DNA from: Lachnospiraceae bacterium A4
GTDB taxonomy: Bacteria; Bacillota; Clostridia; Lachnospirales; Lachnospiraceae
Assembly (NCBI GenBank): GCA_000403215.2
Contig: KE159536.1
Location: 1 to 41,509, forward strand
Direction of reading: 5' to 3'
Length of the DNA: 41,509 nucleotides
A model generated the notes under the pieces. It was not told the DNA's origin and ran no database searches. It was given only the letters and a program-made list of their open reading frames with translations. Numbering within the stretch: position 1 is the first letter of the stretch; each line of letters opens with the position of its first letter. Of the stretch, positions 31,930 through 40,042 are shown piece by piece. The translations under genes and the position numbers were made by a program.

Positions 31930-31954
31930 CAACAGCCTCTTACTTGCGTTATAC
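31926..31954 (+). promoter_or_regulatory. promoter of the rhomboid gene
   Basis: TTGACA (31926-31931, overlapping the ribH stop), a 17-base spacer and TTATAC (31949-31954). Confidence 0.7.
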
Positions 31955-31977
31955 TTCTCATACAAAGAGGTGAGCAA

Positions 31978-32643
31978 ATGGAGGAACAAAAGGTGTCGGA
32001 CTGGCGCAGCTACTGCGTGACGTTAGGACTCCTCGTATTAAATATTGTTGGTTACATTTTCTGTACACAAATGGGTGAAGTGGTGTATACTATTGGTAGT
32101 ATGAATGCAGAGAAGATTCTTGTGGCGCACGAATACTACAGATTTTTGACTTCGGTTTTCCTGCATGCAGACATAGAACATCTTGTCAGCAACATGATCT
32201 TTCTGTTCGGACTGGGGCAGATGGTCGAGCAGGTGACTGGACATATTTCCTTTAGTATCGTGTATCTGCTGTCTGGGTTTGGCGGAAGTATTTTTTCGAT
32301 ACTTTATGCGGTGCTGACAGGAAAAATCTATGATGCTGTCGGTGCGAGCGGCGCGATCTTTGGACTGGTCGGCGCATTGTTTATCCTTGTTGTGGCGCGC
32401 GATTTGAAGCGGCGGTCACACAGTCAGGGGACAGTGGAGATTTTAGACCAGAGGGGCAGACAGATCCCGGGTTCCTATGAGAGCGTTTCAGTGGGAAGGA
32501 TTATTTTTGCAGTGGTGTATATGATATATTCCGGCTCGCGGGCAGCGGGAGTTGACAATGCAGCCCATGTGGGCGGACTATTGTGCGGGATAATGATTAT
32601 GGCGGTCATCAATATCGTAAATACAGGAGGATATAAAAGGTGA
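31978..32643 (+). CDS. rhomboid-family intramembrane serine protease
   Basis: The 221-residue, six-helix protein carries the full rhomboid signature. HADIEHLVSNMIFLFGLG has the oxyanion Asn and histidines, VGASGAIFGLVGAL the catalytic Ser in G-x-S-G, and NAAHVGGLLCGI the catalytic His. A cytoplasmic loop of about 35 residues (RDLKRRSHSQGTV...) is inserted between helices 4 and 5 or thereabouts. Rhomboids cut membrane proteins within the bilayer; the substrate here is unknown. Ribosome site AGAGGTGAG. The stop codon overlaps the GTG start of the next gene (GTGA), which implies coupled translation with the flavodoxin-SCP2 protein. Confidence 0.93.
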   Translation: MEEQKVSDWRSYCVTLGLLVLNIVGYIFCTQMGEVVYTIGSMNAEKILVAHEYYRFLTSVFLHADIEHLVSNMIFLFGLGQMVEQVTGHISFSIVYLLSGFGGSIFSILYAVLTGKIYDAVGASGAIFGLVGALFILVVARDLKRRSHSQGTVEILDQRGRQIPGSYESVSVGRIIFAVVYMIYSGSRAAGVDNAAHVGGLLCGIMIMAVINIVNTGGYKR

Positions 32644-33641
32644 AGATTAATATTTATTATGGAGGCAGGGGGCTGATCGGGGACCCGACATTATATGTGT
32701 TAAACAAGATACAGGAAGTGCTGCGTGAACTCAATGTCAATGTAGAGCGCTACGACCTGTATGAGTTTAAAAATAATATTGTCACATTGCCGCAGACGTT
32801 AAAAGACGCAGACGGTGTGATTCTGGCGACGACGGTGGAGTGGTATGGAATCGGCGGATATATGCAGCAGTTCTTGGATTCGTGCTGGCTGTACGGCGAC
32901 AAGGAAAAGATTGGCAGCATGTACATGTGCCCGGTTGTGATGGCGACGACTTACGGAGAGCACGACGCGGCAAAGGTTCTCACAGAGGCGTGGGAGATTC
33001 TTGGCGGGCGTCCGGTTACGGGCATCTGCGGCTATGTGGCGGACGTGTCAGAACTCGAACAAAACCCGGGCTATGCGCGGGTGGTTGAGAAGCGCACAGA
33101 GGACATGTACCGCTCTATTAATCAAAAGCTGCCGGTTTTCCCAAACAGCAATCAGGCGGTAAAGCAGAAGATTACCTTTACGCAGAGCCTGAACCTGACA
33201 CCGCAGGAAGCAGAACAGTTGTCAGAGCTTGCGAGCGATGATCTGTATGTGCAGAAGCAAAAAGAGGACATACAAGAGCTTGCGAGCATGTTTAAGGACC
33301 TGATGAACGTGAGGGAGCCTGACAGCACCATGTTCTTGCAAGAGCTGAAAGAGCATTTTTATCCGCAGGCAGGCTTTAGCGCGGTCTATAAATTCTGTAT
33401 GCCGGAGGCGCGGCTGCCATTGATACTCAATGTAAACGGCACAGAGATGGAGTGTTATTATGGTGACGTGGCGGCTTTTGATGTCGAGATGCAGGTTTCC
33501 TCTGCGATTATGGAGGATATCGTGCAGGGACGAATGACATTTCAGAAAGCATTTATGTCCGGCGACATGAAAATGAAGGGCGATTTCAAGGTGCTTCGAA
33601 TGCTTGATTTACTGTATGTATTTACAACGCAGAAAGCGTAA
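32640..33641 (+). CDS. flavodoxin-like/SCP2 sterol-carrier domain fusion protein
   Basis: The 333-residue protein starts at GTG 32640, with AGGAGG 9-10 bases upstream. Residues 1-170 resemble a flavodoxin/NADPH-dependent FMN reductase fold (INIYYGGRGLIGDPT, ILATTVEWYGIGGYMQQFLDS, VVMATTYGEHDA). The last 100 residues are an SCP2-like lipid-binding domain (LPLILNVNGTEMECYYGD, MEDIVQGRMTFQKAFMSGDM, FKVLRMLDLLYVF). The pairing suggests a redox or flavin step on a hydrophobic ligand. It is coupled to the rhomboid gene and lies just downstream of the riboflavin operon. The reaction is unknown; the domain calls are firmer than the function. Confidence 0.8.
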   Translation: MKINIYYGGRGLIGDPTLYVLNKIQEVLRELNVNVERYDLYEFKNNIVTLPQTLKDADGVILATTVEWYGIGGYMQQFLDSCWLYGDKEKIGSMYMCPVVMATTYGEHDAAKVLTEAWEILGGRPVTGICGYVADVSELEQNPGYARVVEKRTEDMYRSINQKLPVFPNSNQAVKQKITFTQSLNLTPQEAEQLSELASDDLYVQKQKEDIQELASMFKDLMNVREPDSTMFLQELKEHFYPQAGFSAVYKFCMPEARLPLILNVNGTEMECYYGDVAAFDVEMQVSSAIMEDIVQGRMTFQKAFMSGDMKMKGDFKVLRMLDLLYVFTTQKA

Positions 33642-33725
33642 ACGTGCAGCTTGTATACTGGTGATGTGTTAATTAGATTTTTTCGTGGGACAACATGAAC
33701 TGTCACGAAACTGGAGGAGAAGAAC

Positions 33726-34136
33726 ATGAGAGATGAGAACTGTATTTTCTGCAAAATAGCAAACGGCGAGATTCCGTCGAGAACACTGTATGAGGACGAC
33801 GCCTTCCGGGTGATTTTAGACCTGAATCCCGTCACGAAGGGACATGCACTGCTTATGCCAAAAGAGCATTATAAAAATCTGTATGAGCTTGAGGACAGCA
33901 CAGCCGCAAAAGCGCTGCCGCTCGCAAAAAAGATGGCGGCAGTCATGACTGAAAAGCTAGGCTGCGATGGGTTTAACGTGATTCAGAACAATCATGAAAT
34001 TGCAGGGCAGACGGTCTTTCATTTTCATATACATCTGATTCCCAGATATCATGATGATAAACAGCAGCTTGTGATGAAACCCTGCGGCATGACGGCGGAG
34101 GAGATGGACGCGGTGCGCGAGCTGATTGCAGAGTGA
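33726..34136 (+). CDS. HIT-family nucleotide hydrolase
   Basis: The 136-residue protein has NCIFCKIANGEIPS at the N terminus (Cys pair with zinc site), LDLNPVTKGHALLMPKEH in the middle and the catalytic triad QTVFHFHIHLIPRY at residues about 95-108. These are HINT-type features. Such enzymes hydrolyse AMP-lysine-like and other nucleotide adducts and act as small housekeeping proteins. Length is typical. The start follows CTGGAGGAGAAG. The next gene begins 30 bases further with its own ribosome site. Confidence 0.96.
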   Translation: MRDENCIFCKIANGEIPSRTLYEDDAFRVILDLNPVTKGHALLMPKEHYKNLYELEDSTAAKALPLAKKMAAVMTEKLGCDGFNVIQNNHEIAGQTVFHFHIHLIPRYHDDKQQLVMKPCGMTAEEMDAVRELIAE

Positions 34137-34166
34137 GAAACGGTTTCCCAGTTTGGGAGGTGGACA

Positions 34167-34808
34167 ATGCTGGCAGTTTTGAAGATTCGTATGACATGGA
34201 CCAAGGAAAACCGCACGCCAGAGGGGGCTGTCTTGCGCGAACAGTACTGCAAGCCTGTCCAAATCGAGGAGGAGGTACCTCTTTTGGGAGAGGGCATTTT
34301 TCTGAAAGAGTGTGATTGCGAACAAGTGGGCAGCCAGATTTTTTCAAATTACGATTTTGCGGCGCAGCGGGAGAAAAAAAAGAAAAATAAGCCCTCCACA
34401 GGACTTGACAATTATAGGAATAAAAGAAAAGGTTATTTCTATGATAATCTGGGACTAGAAAAAAGGCTTCTGCTGCCATGCATCAGGATTGTTGAGGAAG
34501 CGGACGGCTGCTATCGCATCAAATGGTTCGACCAAGGAATCGGGAAGCCGAGACGCCGCGGCGGCAATGAGGATTTTATGAAGCAGGGCTCAAAGCTTGC
34601 AGCAGAGCCCAATGTGCTCAATGAGACGGCATTTATCTTAAAAAAAGGAGAGTCCGGGCTGTTGAAATACAATTATCGTAAACAGAACTTTGATGGCCAG
34701 TATTATCTGTGTTATACGGTGTATATGGTCAATACAGATGTACTGACGCGGAAGGTGTTTCTGCGGGCGTATGATTACAAGTATGAACAGATGGCAGATT
34801 TGTTTTGA
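34167..34808 (+). CDS. hypothetical protein with basic region
   Basis: The 213-residue protein begins after GGGAGGTGG. I do not recognise a family. A charged region rich in Lys (REKKKKNKPS) and a later RIKWFDQGIGKPRRRGG stretch give a basic middle. The C-terminal part is beta-rich with many Tyr (GQYYLCYTVYMVN, AYDYKYEQMADLF). No signal peptide or membrane helix. The alternation of hydrophobic residues suggests an immunoglobulin-like or small beta fold. It likely shares a transcript with the HIT gene and ends before the bidirectional terminator near murG. Confidence 0.6.
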   Translation: MLAVLKIRMTWTKENRTPEGAVLREQYCKPVQIEEEVPLLGEGIFLKECDCEQVGSQIFSNYDFAAQREKKKKNKPSTGLDNYRNKRKGYFYDNLGLEKRLLLPCIRIVEEADGCYRIKWFDQGIGKPRRRGGNEDFMKQGSKLAAEPNVLNETAFILKKGESGLLKYNYRKQNFDGQYYLCYTVYMVNTDVLTRKVFLRAYDYKYEQMADLF

Positions 34809-34830
34809 ATATAGAAGAATCTTTGACTTA

Positions 34831-34863
34831 AAAACGAGCAGGAATCCCCCTACTCGTTTTTTG
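34831..34863. terminator. bidirectional terminator between convergent genes
   Basis: AAAACGAGcAGG pairs with CCTaCTCGTTTT (one mismatch) around a short loop, with T runs on both strands. It serves the hypothetical gene on the plus strand and murG on the minus strand. Confidence 0.85.
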
Positions 34864-35926
34864 CATTTACAGTATTTTCTATCAATGCAGTGATGGTTTC
34901 AGTGCAGTCCCTAATTTTACTGTTCTGCATGGCATCAATATAGGACTGCCTTGTGAAGAACAGTTCATGTACCTTTTCCGTCAAAGTCACTGCGGTGAGG
35001 TAATCTTCGTCAGCAACCATGGAAAACCCTTGGGCTTCAAAGCTTTTCGCATTCAAAATCTGGTCGCCGCGGCTTGCGTGGGCAGGCAGCGGAATCAGAA
35101 GATTGGGCTTGCGCAGCGCCAGAAGTTCACAGATGGCATTGGCGCCAGCGCGCGAGATCACAATGTCAGCCATCGCAAACAGATCTTTGAGCTCTTCCTT
35201 TACAAACTCAAATTGTTTGTAGCCCTTGGTTTTTAGAAGCAGGTTATCTATTTTTTCCTTGCCGCAGATATGGACAATCTGGAAATCTTCCAGCAGTGAG
35301 GGCAGTGCTTCACGGACCAGTTTGTTGACGCCAGCGGCGCCCAGACTGCCGCCGATGACCATAATGACAGGCTTTGCAGCGTGGAAGCCGCATAGTTCAA
35401 GCCCTTTGTCTTTATTGCCCTTTGTGAGTTCGTTTCGAATGGGAGACCCTGTGAGGAGCGCTTTCTCGGCAGGCAGATTTTGCAGCGTCTCAGGGAAGTT
35501 GCAGCAGACCTTTTTGGCGACAGGAATGCACATACTGTTGGCAAGTCCCGGCGTCATATCGGACTCGTGAATGATACAGGGAATTTTGAGCATCGCCGCA
35601 GCGCGGACGACAGGCACACTCACAAAGCCCCCTTTGCTGAACACAATGTCTGGTTTTAGTGTTTTTAGTATTTTTCGAGCCTCGGTAAAGCCCTTGATCA
35701 CACGGAAAGGATCACTGAAATTTTTGATGTCAAAATACCGCCGGAGTTTGCCTGTGGATATTCCATAATAGGGAATGCGGTAATCCTCAATCAGTTTTTT
35801 CTCGATACCATCGTACGAGCCAATATAATGTATATCGTAGCCCATGTTTCTGAGTCTGGGAAAAAGTGCGATGTTTGGCGTCACATGGCCGGCGGAGCCG
35901 CCGCCGGTAAAGACGATGCGTTTCAT
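34850..35926 (-). CDS. murG: UDP-N-acetylglucosamine transferase MurG
   Basis: The 358-residue glycosyltransferase is of the MurG type: VFTGGGSAGHVTPNIAL (Gly loop), FSKGGFVSVPVVRAA, IIHESDMTPGLANSM, VIGGSLGAAGVNKLV and ISRAGANAICELLALRKPNLLIPLP. It adds GlcNAc to lipid I at the inner membrane face to form lipid II for peptidoglycan. Ribosome site GGGAGG. It stands alone here, outside a dcw cluster, as in many Clostridia with a second murG-like gene. The short form with HESDMTPG resembles paralogues next to small genes, so a dedicated role cannot be excluded. Confidence 0.93.
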   Translation of the reverse strand: MKRIVFTGGGSAGHVTPNIALFPRLRNMGYDIHYIGSYDGIEKKLIEDYRIPYYGISTGKLRRYFDIKNFSDPFRVIKGFTEARKILKTLKPDIVFSKGGFVSVPVVRAAAMLKIPCIIHESDMTPGLANSMCIPVAKKVCCNFPETLQNLPAEKALLTGSPIRNELTKGNKDKGLELCGFHAAKPVIMVIGGSLGAAGVNKLVREALPSLLEDFQIVHICGKEKIDNLLLKTKGYKQFEFVKEELKDLFAMADIVISRAGANAICELLALRKPNLLIPLPAHASRGDQILNAKSFEAQGFSMVADEDYLTAVTLTEKVHELFFTRQSYIDAMQNSKIRDCTETITALIENTVNAKNE

Positions 35927-36024
35927 AATCTAAAGCCTCCCGATTTTCTTTATGATAGTATATTCAATGTTAGTATATTCAAAAAATTTACATTTTCCAT
36001 TGAATTGAAGCATTACCATATTTT

Positions 36025-36276
36025 TCAATCTGCATGTTCTGCCTGATACTGCTCTAATGCGCGTGCAAGCTGGTCGGGGCAGGACGTAGTTTTGTGTCCG
36101 CATTGGATTCCTTTGAGTTTGGAAATCGCTTCGTCGAGCTTCATTCCAGCGACCAGCGCTGAGATTCCTTTGAGATTACCATTGCAGCCTCCTGTAAAAG
36201 CTACTGACTGGATAACATCGCCCTCAATTTCAAGGTCAATGAGCTGAGAACAGGTTCCGCTTGTCTTGTATTGCAT
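36025..36276 (-). CDS. TSCPD-domain protein
   Basis: The 83-residue protein contains TSGTCSQLIDLEIEG, FTGGCNGNLKGISALVAGM and GIQCGHKTTSCPDQLARAL. The last includes the TSCPD motif that names the family and is otherwise found at the end of some ribonucleotide reductases. Four Cys residues suggest metal or nucleotide-related binding. Standalone copies are common in Clostridia; the function is not known. AAGGTG precedes the start. It reads in the same direction as murG, 98 bases upstream of it, and is divergent from nadA. Confidence 0.9.
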   Translation of the reverse strand: MQYKTSGTCSQLIDLEIEGDVIQSVAFTGGCNGNLKGISALVAGMKLDEAISKLKGIQCGHKTTSCPDQLARALEQYQAEHAD

Positions 36277-36321
36277 AGTTTACACCTTACCTTTCGTATG
36301 AAATCGTATTGAATTGATACT

Positions 36322-36350
36322 ATTTTACCAATCTAACCCAGTGAAGTCAA
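36322..36350 (-). promoter_or_regulatory. promoter of the TSCPD gene
   Basis: On the minus strand TTGACT (36350-36345), a 17-base spacer and TAAAAT (36327-36322). Confidence 0.65.
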
Positions 36351-36373
36351 CAGAAAATAAAATATCTCCTATT

Positions 36374-36418
36374 TGTCATCACAGGTGTCTTGTCAGCAGT
36401 AAAGATATGTGCTATACT
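36374..36418 (+). promoter_or_regulatory. nadA promoter with candidate NiaR operator
   Basis: TTGTCA (36390-36395), a 17-base spacer and TATACT (36413-36418) form the promoter. TGTCATCACAGGTGTCTTGTCA-type sequence (36374-36395), with TGTCA at both ends and a central GGTGTC, overlaps the -35 box, where the NAD-operon repressor NiaR encoded at the end of the operon would act. Confidence 0.55.
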
Positions 36419-36451
36419 GCAAAAAGCAAATGATGAGCAGGGAGGTTTGGC

Positions 36452-37360
36452 ATGACAAAACAGGAAGAGATACAAAAGTTGAAGGACGAAAAGGACGCAG
36501 TGATACTGGCACATTACTATGTCCGTCCTGAGGTACAGGAGATTGCAGATTACGTAGGGGATTCTTATTTTCTGAGCAAAAAGGCTGTCGGGCTGCCGCA
36601 GCGCACGATTGTTTTCTGCGGTGTATCCTTTATGGGGGAGAGTGCCAAGCTGCTGAATCCGTCTAAGACAGTGCTGATGCCAGATGCAGAGGCAGATTGT
36701 CCGATGGCGCATATGGTGGTAAGAGAGACTATCGAGAAGGCGCGCGCGCAGTATGAGGATTTGGCAGTAGTCTGCTATATCAATTCGACAGCGGAGATTA
36801 AGTCTTGGTCCGATGTTTGCGTGACCTCTGCAAACGCGGTGCAGATCGTCAGGAATCTACCAAACCAGAATATTCTTTTTATTCCAGACAGAAATCTTGC
36901 GCATTATGTGGCAGAACAGGTTCCTGAAAAACAGTTTGTGTTGAATGAGGGATATTGTCCGATTCACGAGAACATGCGGGCAGCAGAGATTCAGAAACTA
37001 AAAAAACAACACCCGTCTGCGCGCGTTCTGGCACACCCGGAGTGCAGCCAGGAAGTCTTGGCGCTGGCGGATTACATTGGTTCCACCAGCGGCATCATAC
37101 AATATGCAGAGGAGAGTTTGGACAAAGAGTTTATCATTGGCACAGAGTCGGGCGTGCAGTATGCATTACAGCGGGCGCGCAGAGATGCAGTGTTTTACTT
37201 TCCAGAGACAGAGCCTGTCTGCACTGATATGAAGCGCATTACGCTAGACAAGATTATTGAGGTAATGAAACACGGCGGCAATGAGGTTTGCATGGACAAT
37301 GGACAGGCTGACGAGGCGGCGAAGCAGACACTGACAAAAATGCTTGAGCTGGCCAAATAG
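36452..37360 (+). CDS. nadA: quinolinate synthase
   Basis: The 302-residue protein has AHYYVRPEVQEIADYVGDSYFLS, FCGVSFMGESAKLLNP, PDAEADCPMAHMV, CYINSTAEIKS, PDRNLAHYV, HPECSQEV, STSGIIQYA and IGTESGVQYAL, the standard series of NadA blocks. These include the three Cys residues for the [4Fe-4S] cluster. It condenses iminoaspartate from NadB with dihydroxyacetone phosphate to quinolinate, in the cytoplasm. First gene of nadA-nadB-nadC-niaR, behind GGGAGG and a consensus promoter with a likely NiaR site. Confidence 0.97.
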   Translation: MTKQEEIQKLKDEKDAVILAHYYVRPEVQEIADYVGDSYFLSKKAVGLPQRTIVFCGVSFMGESAKLLNPSKTVLMPDAEADCPMAHMVVRETIEKARAQYEDLAVVCYINSTAEIKSWSDVCVTSANAVQIVRNLPNQNILFIPDRNLAHYVAEQVPEKQFVLNEGYCPIHENMRAAEIQKLKKQHPSARVLAHPECSQEVLALADYIGSTSGIIQYAEESLDKEFIIGTESGVQYALQRARRDAVFYFPETEPVCTDMKRITLDKIIEVMKHGGNEVCMDNGQADEAAKQTLTKMLELAK

Positions 37361-37384
37361 CGGGAAGGGTATGGAACATAGAAG

Positions 37385-38593
37385 ATGACAAGGAAATTGT
37401 ACTATGATGTAGTCATTGCAGGGTGCGGCGTTGCGGGACTTTACACAGCATTGTCGCTGCCGCATGACAGAAAAATACTCATGCTGTCAAAGGAAGATCT
37501 CGCAAGCTGTGATTCGATGCTGGCGCAGGGGGGCATTTGTGTGCTGCGTGATGAAAATGATTTTGATGCGTATTTTGAGGATACCATGCGCGCAGGACAC
37601 TATGAGAACCGCGTGGAAAGCGTGGAGATTATGATTCATGCCAGCCGTGACATCATCACGCATTTGCTCGCACTGGGTGTCCGTTTTGAGAAAAATGAGG
37701 ACGGAAGCCTTGCCTACACACGGGAAGGGGCGCACTCAAAACCGCGGATTTGTTTTCATAAGGATATCACAGGCGAGGAAATCACAACGACACTGCTGTC
37801 ACATGTACAAAAACTTGACAATGTGACAATCCTAGAGTACACAGCGATGACGGACATTATCGAGGAAAATGACACGTGTGTCGGAATTAAGGCGGTGTCG
37901 AAGGACGGGAAACAGCTTGAGATTTACGCGCCGGATACGGTGATGGCGACAGGCGGCATTGGGGGGCTTTACCGCCATTCCACCAATTTTTCCCTGCTCA
38001 CGGGAGATGCCTGCCGCATTGCAAAGGAACATCATGTGGCGCTCGAGCACATGGATTATGTGCAGATTCATCCTACCTGCCTCTACAGCACGAAGCCGGG
38101 CAGAAGCTTTCTAATCTCGGAGTCTGCGCGGGGAGAGGGCGCTGTTATTTTAAACCACAAGGGGGAACGGTTTGTTGATGAGCTGCTTCCGCGCGATGTG
38201 GTGACAGAGGCAATCTTAAAAGAAATGGAGAAAGAAGGGGCAGCGCACGAGTTTCTCTCGTTTGAGCATGTTCCGGAAACGATTGTGAGGGCGCATTTTC
38301 CAAATATCTACAGCCGGTGTCTCGAGGAGGGCTATGATTTGCTCAAGGAGCCGATACCGATTGTTCCGGCGCAGCACTATTTTATGGGCGGTGTGCATGT
38401 GGACCGTGATTCCCAGACGACAATGGCGCATCTGTACGCAGTGGGAGAGACGAGCTGCAACGGTGTCCACGGGAAAAACCGCCTTGCCAGCAACAGCCTG
38501 TTAGAGAGCTTGGTTTTTGCAAAGCGCGCCGCTGAAAAGATTATGAAAGAGAGGACGGACTATGAATCCAATTACAATGCAGCTTGTTGCTGA
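37385..38593 (+). CDS. nadB: L-aspartate oxidase
   Basis: The 402-residue flavoprotein has an N-terminal FAD motif (DVVIAGCGVAGLYTALSL), MLAQGGICV, the substrate region HSKPRICFHKDITGEEI, DTVMATGGIGGLYRHSTN and FMGGVHVDRDSQTTM...YAVGETSCNGVHGKNRLASNSLLE (active-site His/Arg region). It lacks the C-terminal helical domain of the 540-residue E. coli enzyme; the shorter form is usual in this group. It oxidises aspartate to iminoaspartate for NadA. Its last 32 bases overlap nadC, which implies translational coupling. Confidence 0.97.
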   Translation: MTRKLYYDVVIAGCGVAGLYTALSLPHDRKILMLSKEDLASCDSMLAQGGICVLRDENDFDAYFEDTMRAGHYENRVESVEIMIHASRDIITHLLALGVRFEKNEDGSLAYTREGAHSKPRICFHKDITGEEITTTLLSHVQKLDNVTILEYTAMTDIIEENDTCVGIKAVSKDGKQLEIYAPDTVMATGGIGGLYRHSTNFSLLTGDACRIAKEHHVALEHMDYVQIHPTCLYSTKPGRSFLISESARGEGAVILNHKGERFVDELLPRDVVTEAILKEMEKEGAAHEFLSFEHVPETIVRAHFPNIYSRCLEEGYDLLKEPIPIVPAQHYFMGGVHVDRDSQTTMAHLYAVGETSCNGVHGKNRLASNSLLESLVFAKRAAEKIMKERTDYESNYNAACC

Positions 38594-39413
38594 CAAGTAT
38601 ATTAAAATGGCGCTGGAGGAGGACATCAACAGCGAAGATGTCTCCACCAACGCAGTCATGCCAGAATACAAAAAGGGTGAAGTACAGTTAATCTGCAAGG
38701 AGGACGGCATCATCGCAGGGCTGATGGTGTTTGAGCGGGTATTTACACTCCTCGATTCAGACACGCAGGTGACATGCCATGTCAAGGACGGTGACGAGGT
38801 GAAAAAAGGCGAAGTCCTTGCGGTGGTCACAGGCGATATCCGCGTGCTGCTCTCCGGCGAGCGCACCGCGCTGAATTACTTGCAGCGCATGAGCGGCATA
38901 GCGACCTATACGCGCAGCGTGGCCAGACTTTTAGAGGGAACGAAAACGACGCTTCTTGATACCAGAAAGACGACGCCCGGTATGCGTGTTTTTGAAAAAT
39001 ATGCTGTGCGTGTCGGAGGCGGTGCAAACCACCGCTATAACCTTTCAGACGGCGTTTTGCTAAAGGATAACCATATTGACGCGGCGGGCGGTGTGACGCA
39101 GGCAGTGCAGGCGGCAAGGGCATATGCGCCGTTTGTCCGAAAGATTGAAGTGGAGACAGAAAACCTTGATATGGTGCGGGAGGCAGTTGAGGCCGGGGCG
39201 GACATTATCATGCTCGACAATATGACCCCTAAGCAGATGGCAGAGGCAATCCAGCTCATCAATGGCAGGGCTGAGACAGAATGCTCAGGGAATGTGACCA
39301 AGGAAAATATAAATACCATTACACAGCTTGGCGTGGATTATATCTCGAGCGGCGCGCTGACACATTCCGCACCGATTCTGGATATCAGCATGAAGCACCT
39401 TAGAACCGTGTAA
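38562..39413 (+). CDS. nadC: nicotinate-nucleotide pyrophosphorylase (carboxylating)
   Basis: The 283-residue protein shows LEEDINSEDVSTNAV, GERTALNYLQRMSGIAT, TRKTTPGMRVFEKYAVRVGGG, NHRYNLSDGVLLKDNHI and IMLDNMTP, the complete QPRTase set with phosphoribosyl and quinolinate contacts. It makes nicotinate mononucleotide from quinolinate and PRPP, the step after NadA. It starts inside nadB and is followed 26 bases later by the repressor gene, which completes the operon. Confidence 0.97.
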   Translation: MNPITMQLVADKYIKMALEEDINSEDVSTNAVMPEYKKGEVQLICKEDGIIAGLMVFERVFTLLDSDTQVTCHVKDGDEVKKGEVLAVVTGDIRVLLSGERTALNYLQRMSGIATYTRSVARLLEGTKTTLLDTRKTTPGMRVFEKYAVRVGGGANHRYNLSDGVLLKDNHIDAAGGVTQAVQAARAYAPFVRKIEVETENLDMVREAVEAGADIIMLDNMTPKQMAEAIQLINGRAETECSGNVTKENINTITQLGVDYISSGALTHSAPILDISMKHLRTV

Positions 39414-39439
39414 TGTGAAGCAGCGCAGAGGGAGGACGT

Positions 39440-40042
39440 ATGGAGAAGGAACTGACCGGAGCTGAGCGGAGAAAAATACTTTTGACAATGATGCAGCAGT
39501 CACAGACTCCAGTCTCTGGTAATCGTTTGGGTAAAAAAACAGGGGTGAGCCGTCAGGTTGTCGTGCAGGATATCGCGCTTTTGCGGACAGAGGGATATCC
39601 AATCCGATCGACGCCAAAAGGGTATTATCTGGAAAATGTGCGCCAGCAAGAGCACGTGCGGACTTTTAAAGTGCATCACACCAATGATGAAGTGGAGGAC
39701 GAGCTGAATGCGATTGTGGACTTTGGCGGAACGGTGCTGGACGTGATGGTCAATCACAGGGCTTATGGCAAAATGACTGCGGCATTGCATATCAAATGCC
39801 GCAGAGATGTGCACATATTCGTGGAGAATCTCCGCTCTGGCAAATCAACACCGCTTCTGAATGTGACTTCGGGATATCATTTTCACACGGTTAGCGCAGA
39901 CAGTGAGGCGGTGCTGGACGAAATCGAGCAGATGCTTTCTGAGCGGGGATATCTCGCAGAGCTGCTGCCGTATGAGAAGGAATTTTTGCCGACTATGAAA
40001 TCAGCGCTTTTAGACGCTCAATCTCCCGAAGCTGGCTGTTGA
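39440..40042 (+). CDS. niaR: NAD-biosynthesis transcriptional repressor NiaR
   Basis: The 200-residue protein has an N-terminal HTH_11 domain (LTGAERRKILLTMM, GNRLGKKTGVSRQVVVQDIALLR, residues about 6-60). The C-terminal 3H domain has the His residues that bind a metal and nicotinate (FKVHHTNDEVEDELNAIVDFGG, VNHRAYG, GYHFHTV). It represses de novo and salvage NAD genes when niacin is available; it is encoded last in the operon that it should control. The last 20 or so residues extend beyond the usual end and cross into the tail of the opposite XRE-TPR gene. Natural family length is about 170-180. Confidence 0.93.
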   Translation: MEKELTGAERRKILLTMMQQSQTPVSGNRLGKKTGVSRQVVVQDIALLRTEGYPIRSTPKGYYLENVRQQEHVRTFKVHHTNDEVEDELNAIVDFGGTVLDVMVNHRAYGKMTAALHIKCRRDVHIFVENLRSGKSTPLLNVTSGYHFHTVSADSEAVLDEIEQMLSERGYLAELLPYEKEFLPTMKSALLDAQSPEAGC

